DNA of 13,124 nt from CAYMRB01 sp964392615 (lineage in GTDB: Bacteria; Planctomycetota; UBA8108). The position numbers and the translations under genes are program-made. The stretch spans positions 1-13,124 of the forward strand of contig CAYMRB010000289.1 in NCBI GenBank assembly GCA_964392615.1, given 5' to 3'. The notes under the pieces were generated by a model that saw only the letters and a program-made list of their open reading frames with translations, was not told the origin of the DNA and did no database searches. This document shows, in pieces, positions 8,269 through 13,124 of the stretch (the first letter of the stretch is position 1; each line of letters starts with the position of its first letter).

Positions 8269-8287
8269 CGCGGGGAGAACTCCCGCG
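8269..8287 (-). repeat. Hairpin in the dnaX 5' leader
   Basis: On the minus strand CGCGGGAG pairs with CTCCCCGCG around a very short loop, with one bulged base. It would sit at the start of a dnaX transcript made from the -10 element at 8296-8291. It may stabilise the mRNA or affect its expression. This is inferred from complementarity only. Confidence 0.35.
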
Positions 8288-8290
8288 GTG

Positions 8291-8296
8291 ATTCTA
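8291..8296 (-). promoter_or_regulatory. Candidate dnaX -10 element (TAGAAT)
   Basis: TAGAAT (minus, 8296 to 8291) matches the sigma70 -10 consensus at five of six bases and stands out in a GC-rich stretch, about 78 bases before the dnaX ATG. No good -35 lies 16-18 bases upstream. A separate promoter is plausible because the SRP RNA just upstream ends in a terminator-like U-tract. Confidence 0.4.
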
Positions 8297-8347
8297 ACCG
8301 AGATCACCGAACGCCCCGCCGGGTTTTTTCCGCGCGGCCATCGCCGC

Positions 8348-8381
8348 GCTCCGGGCGGTCCCCGGCTCGCTGCCCCGGAGC
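8348..8381 (-). repeat. Stem-loop between SRP RNA and dnaX
   Basis: GCTCCGGG (8348-8355) and CCCGGAGC (8374-8381) form perfect eight-base arms around an 18-base GC-rich loop. The 199-base stretch 8214-8412 holds this stem, the candidate -10 at 8296-8291 and the leader hairpin. I see no gene in it. Confidence 0.4.
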
Positions 8382-8410
8382 CCCCCGAGCGACTTCGAGC
8401 TCCGCCGCCG

Positions 8411-8420
8411 GAAAAAAGAA
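8411..8420 (-). terminator. U-tract terminator of the SRP RNA
   Basis: Directly after the closing helix of the SRP RNA the minus strand reads TTCTTTTTTC. A strong GC helix (GUGAGGGCA with UGUGCCCUCGC) followed by this U-tract fits an intrinsic terminator, so the RNA's own structure likely ends its transcription. Confidence 0.65.
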
Positions 8421-8500
8421 GCGAGGGCACATAAGAATGCGTCGAGTGGGCTGCTTCCGTTAGGACCTGACCCGGTTCTCAGGCACCTTATTGCCCTCAC
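8421..8500 (-). ncRNA. ffs: Signal recognition particle RNA (4.5S, small bacterial type)
   Basis: The SRP RNA binds Ffh and the FtsY receptor to target nascent membrane proteins. The conserved Ffh-binding domain is evident at 8472-8449: GGTCAGGTCC, the tetraloop TAAC, then GGAAGCAGCC. E. coli has GGUCAGGUCC-GGAA-GGAAGCAGCC at the same place. The outer strands pair along the length: GUGAGGGCA at 8500-8492 with UGUGCCCUCGC at the 3' end (G-U pairs included), then AUAAGG and GUGC with GCAUUCUUA. This gives a single rod of about 80 nt capped by the domain IV loop, the small type without an Alu domain. The exact 5' end is uncertain by several bases. Its place between tRNA-Ser genes and dnaX matches many bacterial genomes. 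The tetraloop is UAAC (URRC class) rather than the common GNRA. Confidence 0.92.
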
Positions 8501-8504
8501 AGGG

Positions 8505-8519
8505 GGCCGCCATGCGGCC
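8505..8519 (-). repeat. Perfect short hairpin just upstream of the SRP RNA
   Basis: GGCCGC and GCGGCC arms enclose a three-base loop, ending four bases before the SRP RNA helix. In a precursor made from the promoter candidate at 8556-8528 this hairpin would lie at the 5' end and be removed, or protect the end. No protein gene fits here; the 143-base interval 8501-8643 otherwise holds only the promoter candidate. Confidence 0.4.
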
Positions 8520-8527
8520 GGACCGTG

Positions 8528-8556
8528 TTCTTACCACGAGCGCCCGGAGCTTGCAA
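8528..8556 (-). promoter_or_regulatory. Candidate SRP RNA promoter
   Basis: TTGCAA (8556-8551, four of six to the -35 consensus) and TAAGAA (8533-8528, three of six to the -10) are separated by exactly 17 bases. Transcription would begin about 20-25 bases before the SRP RNA helix. The match is weak, and read-through from the tRNA operon is an alternative. Confidence 0.3.
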
Positions 8557-8643
8557 GAACGCGGTCCCGCGCGCGTTCTCGGTGACCCCTCGTCCCGCCC
8601 GGTACGGCGGCCTGGCTGGGCGGCGGGCCTCCGGGAGGAAAAG

Positions 8644-8733
<90 letters not shown>

Positions 8734-8751
8734 GCTGGCGGCGAAATGAAC

Positions 8752-8841
8752 TGGCGGAGAGGGAGGGATTTGAACCCCCGGTACCCTTTCGGGTACACCG
8801 GTTTTCGAAACCGGCCCGTTCAGCCGCTCCGGCACCTCTCC
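8752..8841 (-). tRNA. tRNA-Ser (anticodon CGA)
   Basis: This 90-nt serine tRNA has an encoded CCA. The acceptor arm is GGAGAGG/CCTCTCC with discriminator G. The anticodon stem CCGGT/ACCGG holds the loop TTCGAAA, giving anticodon CGA, which reads UCG. The long variable arm GTACCCGAAAGGGTAC is a perfect hairpin, and the T-arm contains GGTTCAAATCC. It is the first gene after the promoter at 8882-8854 and closely resembles E. coli tRNA-Ser(CGA). Confidence 0.97.
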
Positions 8842-8853
8842 GTCAAACCGAGG

Positions 8854-8882
8854 ATTCTGGCGAGGGCCGGGGGGTTTGTCAA
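8854..8882 (-). promoter_or_regulatory. Sigma70-type promoter of the tRNA-Ser operon
   Basis: A perfect TTGACA -35 (8882-8877), a 17-base spacer and CAGAAT -10 (8859-8854, four of six) place the transcription start within about ten bases of the first tRNA at 8841. The -35 overlaps the antiporter stop codon, so the two units abut without a visible terminator. Confidence 0.72.
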
Positions 8883-10720
8883 GATGGCGGCGCCCCGGCG
8901 GACGTTCCGGTTCCGCCGGGATCGAGATCTCCGGTCGACGCCTCGTCGACGACGCAGACCAGCCGCGTGCCGGCTTCCGGCTTCATCGAGCCGCCCGCCG
9001 TGAAGACCCGCACCTCGCCCTTCTCCGAAATCGAGAACAGCGGCACGAATGCCTCACCGTAAAGCTTGCGGACGGAATCGAAGTCGAAATCCTCGGTCAG
9101 CCGCGTCGCCTTGACGACCGCGCCGGCGAAAAAGCGGTCCGCCAGGTGGGCGAAGCCGACCCCTTCCGCGAACAGCGGCCTCCCTCGCAGGTGGACGGGC
9201 GCGTCCTCCTTGGATCGGTCGGCCTCGTTGGCGAGCTGGTAGACCTCCGCCCGCCCGAACATCTCGGTGAAGTGCAGCACGGCGAGGGAGTTCGCCTCGT
9301 CGTTGTTCGTCAGCGCGGCGAGGCGGCCGATGCCGTCCAGATCCATCTCCTCGATCGCGTAGTCGCTCAGCGCGCTGCCGAAATGGGTGCGGAGCCCGTC
9401 CATCTTCGCGGCCCGGATGTTGGCGCGGTTGGTGTCGGCCAGCAGGACGGCAACCCCGTGATCTCGCAGCACCGACGCGATCGCCCGCGCCCAGCGGTGC
9501 GCGCCGACGAAGAGCACCCCCTGCGGCCGCGGCTTCGACACGCCGATCCAACGCGCGAGCGGGTAGGCCGTCAGGCCGTACACCGTGATCGTGCCGATAA
9601 TGACGAGGAACGTCACCGGCACGAGCCGCTCGGCGCCGCCCTGGTAGTCGAGCTCCGTCAGCCGCATCGCGAACACCGACGCAACCGCTGCGGCCACGAC
9701 CCCGCGCGGCGCCATCCACGCGAGGAAGATCCGCTCGCGGACGGTCAGCTTGGCGCCGCGCGTCGAGATGAACACGACGAGCGGCCGGACGAGGAGGATC
9801 AGGAAGGCGAGGAACGCGATCCCCCGCCAGTCCAGCTCTCCGAGCGCGTCGAAGTCCAGGCGCGCGGACAGAATGATGAACAGCGACGCGATCAGGAGGA
9901 CGCTCAGGTTCTCCTTGAACTCGGCGATGTGCTTGACGGGAACGCTCTTCTGGTTCGCCAGCGCGATGCCCATCACCGTGACCGTCACGAGCCCGGATTC
10001 CTCGACGAGCTCATTCGACGCGGTGAACGCGACGACGACGACCATCAGCGACACCGCGCTCTGCAGGAAGTCCGGTATCCAGTACCGGCGCATCGGCAGC
10101 CAAAGCAGTAGCGCTCCGGCGATCCCGAACAATCCACCCGACAGGAGCGTCGTGCCGATCGCCACCAATGCGTGCAGCGTGAACGAGCCGCCCGGCGCGA
10201 CGAACATCGCCTCGAACACGAGCACGGCGAGGATCGCCCCGACGGGGTCGTTCAGAATCCCCTCCCACTTCAGGATCGAACGCAGCTGCCCCGAGGGCTG
10301 CACGTGCCGCAGAAGCGGCAGCACGACGGTCGGCCCAGTCACGACGAGGATCGCCCCGAAGAGAACCGCGAGCTCGAGCCCGAAGTCAAGGATCACCAGC
10401 GCTCCGGCGGTCACCAGCGCCCAGGTCACGAGGCAGCCGAGCAGGATCAGGTTGCGGACGACCTTGCCGATCTCCTGGAGCTCCGACAGCTTCAGGGTCA
10501 GCCCGCCTTCGAACAGGATAATCGCGACGGAGATCGAAACGATCGGGAAGAGCAGATCGCCGAAGAGCCCCTCCGGATCGACCGCCCTGGACACGGGGCC
10601 GGCGACGAACCCGAAGATCAGCAGGAGCAGGATCGACGGCAGACGCAAGCGCCACGCGATCCACTGAGCGCCGATTCCGAGCCCGACGATGATAGCGAGC
10701 GCGACTCCCGGATGGGTCAC
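8879..10720 (-). CDS. CPA1-family cation/proton antiporter with C-terminal TrkA/RCK-like domain
   Basis: A 613-residue inner-membrane exchanger of Na+ or K+ for H+. Hydrophobic segments fill residues 5-390. Family motifs are ILFEGGLTLKL (68-78), TGPTVVLPLL (128-137), the cation-site segment EGILNDPVGAI (153-163) with the N157-D158 pair seen in electroneutral exchangers, and WMAPRGVVAAA (335-345) with its arginine. From 401 a Rossmann-like TrkA_N domain follows, GVLFVGAHRWARAIA, with D429 at the end of the second strand. A likely RCK_C-type region spans about 515-595, giving ligand or redox gating. The usual GxGxxG is degenerate (GAHRWA). The GTG at 10720 is chosen because AAGGGGGG lies six bases upstream and the first helix begins there. 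The open frame continues about 390 codons further upstream but only mirrors the divergent gene. Ion specificity cannot be read. Confidence 0.92.
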   Translation of the reverse strand: MTHPGVALAIIVGLGIGAQWIAWRLRLPSILLLLIFGFVAGPVSRAVDPEGLFGDLLFPIVSISVAIILFEGGLTLKLSELQEIGKVVRNLILLGCLVTWALVTAGALVILDFGLELAVLFGAILVVTGPTVVLPLLRHVQPSGQLRSILKWEGILNDPVGAILAVLVFEAMFVAPGGSFTLHALVAIGTTLLSGGLFGIAGALLLWLPMRRYWIPDFLQSAVSLMVVVVAFTASNELVEESGLVTVTVMGIALANQKSVPVKHIAEFKENLSVLLIASLFIILSARLDFDALGELDWRGIAFLAFLILLVRPLVVFISTRGAKLTVRERIFLAWMAPRGVVAAAVASVFAMRLTELDYQGGAERLVPVTFLVIIGTITVYGLTAYPLARWIGVSKPRPQGVLFVGAHRWARAIASVLRDHGVAVLLADTNRANIRAAKMDGLRTHFGSALSDYAIEEMDLDGIGRLAALTNNDEANSLAVLHFTEMFGRAEVYQLANEADRSKEDAPVHLRGRPLFAEGVGFAHLADRFFAGAVVKATRLTEDFDFDSVRKLYGEAFVPLFSISEKGEVRVFTAGGSMKPEAGTRLVCVVDEASTGDLDPGGTGTSAGAPPS

Positions 10721-10758
10721 AGGGGGCCCCCCTTGGCGACGTGCAGCGCGGCCGTCAT
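10717..10758 (-). CDS. Possible 13-residue leader ORF coupled to the antiporter
   Basis: A short frame, ATG at 10758 to TGA at 10719-10717, encodes MTAALHVAKGGPL. Its ATG is preceded by purine-rich sequence with GGAG and GGAGA runs. Its stop overlaps the antiporter GTG as GTGA, the classic arrangement for translational coupling. The antiporter Shine-Dalgarno AAGGGGGG faces CCCCCT, which could partly mask it, so a ribosome translating this frame might expose it. No family is recognisable and the frame is too short for any coding statistic, so it may be chance. Confidence 0.3.
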   Translation of the reverse strand: MTAALHVAKGGPL

Positions 10759-10794
10759 CTCGTCTCCGACTCCTTCCTTCCGCGGTCCCCAGCC

Positions 10795-10811
10795 CGTACG
10801 GCCACCGTACG
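10795..10811. repeat. Inverted repeat in the divergent intergenic region
   Basis: CGTACGG and CCGTACG are perfect seven-base arms around CCA, midway between the antiporter and the secreted-protein gene. A transcription-factor operator is possible; no factor is suggested by nearby genes. The 262-base region 10721-10982 otherwise shows the leader ORF, two ribosome sites and no strong promoter on either strand. Confidence 0.4.
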
Positions 10812-10970
10812 AGTGTCGCAACAGGATACCACTGCGACCGCACGCAAGCACCCGTAGGCCTCCTCCCGCGGGGGTTTCCGGCCGTTTTCCGGTGCATCGC
10901 CCGGTCCGATCCGAGATACTGGATAGCCTGAAGTGAACGGGGCACGTCCCCAATATTTCGCCAACCCCCC

Positions 10971-10976
10971 GAGAGG
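10971..10976 (+). promoter_or_regulatory. Ribosome binding site deciding the start of the secreted protein
   Basis: GAGAGG lies six bases before the ATG at 10983. An in-frame GTG two codons earlier (10977) directly abuts this site and cannot use it, so the ATG is preferred. Confidence 0.6.
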
Positions 10977-10982
10977 GTGACG

Positions 10983-13073
10983 ATGAGACGATCGGAACGC
11001 GCTCGTGGCCGGCTCGTTTGCGCCCGTGCGGTCTGGTTACCGGTCCTCGCCGCGCTGCTCGCGCTGCCGAGCGCCCGTGCGACGGCGCAGCTTCTCGAGG
11101 CGCGTCGCGTCTCGAGCGGTGATGGGGTCGTGCGCGAGCACGCGCTCGCGATCGACCACTTCGAGAACGCCCACGTGGTCGCGGTGGAACGAAACGAGCT
11201 CTGGCTGCGCAGCCTGCTCGTGACGGGAGACGTTCGAGCCGAGCGAATCGCGACGGACGCGGGCGAGCCCGACGTCGTCGCTCGCGGGGTCGGATTGTGG
11301 GTCGCGTACGCCGGCCGGTCCGAGGTGCCCGCGGAGCCGCCGTCCGTGCGATACGTCACCGGCGGCGGTGCGTCGCTGGGAGAGCCGCGGGTCGTGTCGC
11401 CTCCCGGCGTCCATGCACGGCGGCCCTGCATCCGACTCGATAGCGCGCGTGAGCCGATCCTCGTCTGGGAGGAAATCGACGCGTCCGGCGACACGTCGGT
11501 CGCGCTCGGCGGCCCCGGAATCGCCGCGCGCGGACTCGAGACGTACCGTTTCGCGTCAGCGACGCGCCCGACGCTCGAGGTCGACGCGAACGACCGGCTG
11601 CACGTTTTCTTTCTGCGCGATGGCAGGATCTGGTACACGACGGACGCGGGTGCGCTCGAGCCCGGCGACTTCACTCCGCCGGCGCCGATCGCGGCGGACC
11701 TCGAAGGAGAGGCTTCGGCCCCGCAGGCCGGCCTCGTCGACGGACGCGTCGTCTGGATCGCGTTCGAGATCGACGGCGCCCTCCACCTGATGAGCAACTC
11801 GACCGGAGCGTTTCCGGCCGCCCCGCCCCCACTCGCGCCGGAGGGCGTCGAGTCCTTCCGCTTGCGGATCAGCCCGGTCGGCGTGATCACGCTCGCCTAC
11901 TCGATCGCGGGCGATGTTTGGTATGTCCTCGGCAACTCGATCTTCCTGCCGGACCCGACCCGGGCGACGTCGACCGACGACCTGCGCGAGGGAGCCCCGG
12001 ACGTCGGAAGCGACAGCTTCGCCAACGTCTTCGTGACGTTCGAACGCGATTCCGACGTGTGGATCGCTACGGACGCCGGCGCGCCACAGGCCGCCTTCCG
12101 CGCCGAGCCGCCCTCCGGCGAGGCCCCGCTGACGGTCGAGTTCTTCGACGAGAGCCTCGGCGCGGTCACCGGCTGGCGATGGGACTTCGGCGACGGGACC
12201 ACGAGCACGGAGCGACACCCGGTGCACGTGTTCGAGAGATCCGGGGAATTCCGCGTCCAGCTCACCGCGATCGGCCCGGGCGGCGAGAGCGCGCTGCGCG
12301 CCGAAGAAATCGTGCTGGTCGCCGACCCGTCGAATCGCATGTGGATGGCGAGCGTCCGGGCCTTCCCCGGACAGTCCGACGTGTTCGTCCCCGTGCTCGT
12401 CACGCACGACAGCCCCGCGCAGGGCTTTCAGGTGGCAGGCGTGTTCGATCCGCTCGCGCTCGAGGTGACCGGAATCGACTTTCGCGCGTCGAACGTGGGT
12501 AACCTGACCCCGGAGCTGGCCGCGTTCAATGTGTCGCACGATCCGGCGGCGCCGTACTTCACCGCCGGCATCTTGTTCGATATCCAGCCGCCGTTCGATC
12601 GGCGCACGCTGCCGCCGGGCGACGGGCAGCGCGTCGCGAGCGTCGTCGTCAACGTGCGCGACGACGCGGTTCCGGGCACGCGCACGCCTATCGGGCTGCG
12701 CCATGGCGTCGGCATGCCGCCGCTGAGCAACATCATCACGACATCATCTCAGACCGTGCTCGCGGTCGTCGGCGAGCCGGCGGCGGCGATCATCGACGAG
12801 CTCGGCCCGGCGCGCTTCTTCGTTCGAGGCGATACGGACGGCAGCCTCGAGGTCAACCTCACCGACCCGATCCAGCTCCTCAACTTCCTGTTCCTCGGCG
12901 GCCCGCCCCCGGAGTGCATGGATGCGGCGGACGCGACGGACGATGGCGAGGCCGGCCTCAGCGACGCGGTGTTCACCCTGAACTACCTGTTCCGGGCCGG
13001 CCCGTATCCGCTGCCGCCCTACCCGCTACCGGGCCTCGATCCGACCGACGACAGCCTCCGCTGCGAACCGTAG
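10983..13073 (+). CDS. Secreted modular protein: propeller-like region, PKD, cohesin-like and dockerin-like domains
   Basis: A 696-residue exported protein. Residues 1-35 form a Sec signal peptide: an Arg-rich start, the core VWLPVLAALLALPSA, and probable cleavage after ARATA. About 36-365 is a beta-rich region with repeated short strand and Asp-turn units (for example RLHVFFLRDGRIWYTTDAG), suggesting a propeller or sialidase-like fold. A PKD domain spans about 367-445, with its hallmark GWRWDFGDGT at 397-406. About 453-598 resembles a cohesin-type beta-sandwich. The tail, about 612-694, is dockerin-like: RGDTDGSLEVNLTDPIQLLN and then DATDDGEAGLSDAVFTLNYL, two Asp-rich calcium-loop/helix repeats with a Cys before the second and one at the end (DPTDDSLRC). 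Such tails recur in Planctomycetota and other marine lineages. No catalytic site is visible; surface adhesion or display is inferred. Confidence 0.88.
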   Translation: MRRSERARGRLVCARAVWLPVLAALLALPSARATAQLLEARRVSSGDGVVREHALAIDHFENAHVVAVERNELWLRSLLVTGDVRAERIATDAGEPDVVARGVGLWVAYAGRSEVPAEPPSVRYVTGGGASLGEPRVVSPPGVHARRPCIRLDSAREPILVWEEIDASGDTSVALGGPGIAARGLETYRFASATRPTLEVDANDRLHVFFLRDGRIWYTTDAGALEPGDFTPPAPIAADLEGEASAPQAGLVDGRVVWIAFEIDGALHLMSNSTGAFPAAPPPLAPEGVESFRLRISPVGVITLAYSIAGDVWYVLGNSIFLPDPTRATSTDDLREGAPDVGSDSFANVFVTFERDSDVWIATDAGAPQAAFRAEPPSGEAPLTVEFFDESLGAVTGWRWDFGDGTTSTERHPVHVFERSGEFRVQLTAIGPGGESALRAEEIVLVADPSNRMWMASVRAFPGQSDVFVPVLVTHDSPAQGFQVAGVFDPLALEVTGIDFRASNVGNLTPELAAFNVSHDPAAPYFTAGILFDIQPPFDRRTLPPGDGQRVASVVVNVRDDAVPGTRTPIGLRHGVGMPPLSNIITTSSQTVLAVVGEPAAAIIDELGPARFFVRGDTDGSLEVNLTDPIQLLNFLFLGGPPPECMDAADATDDGEAGLSDAVFTLNYLFRAGPYPLPPYPLPGLDPTDDSLRCEP

Positions 13074-13124
13074 CACAGCGGTGTAGCGTCCGATGCGATG
13101 AGAACGAGGCGTGGGGGGGGGCGG

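Noticed and set aside
8311..8330. Plus-strand terminator-like sequence (GC run followed by six T)
   Set aside because: No proper hairpin precedes the T run, and no plus-strand gene ends there.
10717..10953. A 78-codon minus-strand frame in the divergent intergenic region
   Set aside because: No domain or supporting composition; only its last 13 codons have a ribosome site, and these are listed separately as a tentative leader.
10890..10970. Promoter for the secreted-protein gene based on GATACT at about 10914
   Set aside because: The hexamer matches the -10 consensus at only four of six bases and no acceptable -35 lies 16-18 bases upstream.
10721..11890. A minus-strand open frame extending the antiporter about 390 codons upstream
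   Set aside because: It lies antisense to the secreted-protein gene, is Ser/Arg/Thr-rich low-complexity sequence without domains, and the antiporter has a well-placed GTG with ribosome site at 10720.
13074..13124. A new gene starting at the ATG near 13098, and a nine-G run at 13113-13121
   Set aside because: There is no ribosome site and only a few codons before the window ends. The G run may be a genuine homopolymer or an assembly-edge effect and carries no interpretable signal.

Overview
The window is GC-rich bacterial DNA with dense GC-biased codon use and many GTG starts. Three features hint at Planctomycetota or a nearby uncultured lineage: a surface protein ending in a dockerin-like calcium-binding module, an ABC ATPase with an unusual GYMPD/FGVYDG Q-loop region, and the paired ABC/large membrane protein module. 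This is inference, because no rRNA is present to settle it. I see no mobile element, CRISPR array, plasmid function or phage gene.

Layout. Everything from 1 to 10720 reads on the minus strand, so it is transcribed from right to left. In that order come: a CPA1-type Na+/H+ (or K+/H+) antiporter with a fused TrkA/RCK-like tail (10720-8879); two tRNA-Ser genes, CGA then GGA anticodon (8841-8752 and 8733-8644), behind a good sigma70-type promoter; the small bacterial SRP RNA (about 8500-8421) with a U-tract terminator; dnaX (8213-6087); the ybaB/ebfC nucleoid protein gene (5971-5630); recR (5565-4957); a 746-residue secreted/membrane protein of unknown function whose GTG start overlaps the recR stop (4970-2730); an ABC ATPase (2711-1680); and a multi-spanning ABC-2 permease running off the left edge (1665 to 1). 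On the plus strand, diverging from the antiporter, is one secreted modular protein with signal peptide, propeller-like region, PKD domain, cohesin-like domain and dockerin-like tail (10983-13073). The last 50 bases hold no supported gene.

How the genes fit together. The tRNA-Ser / SRP RNA / dnaX / ebfC / recR order is a conserved bacterial housekeeping neighbourhood: DnaX is the clamp-loader subunit, EbfC a DNA-binding protein, and RecR acts in RecFOR-dependent gap repair. In this genome the same transcription unit appears to run on into a three-gene envelope module (membrane protein, ATPase, permease). That module is tightly spaced, overlapping recR by 14 bases with later gaps of 18 and 14 bases. 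It resembles ABC-2 export systems, and its substrate cannot be read from the sequence. No wholly new system is evident. The items most worth following up are the envelope module, the cohesin-plus-dockerin surface protein, the SRP RNA with a UAAC tetraloop, and a possible 13-codon leader ORF coupled to the antiporter.
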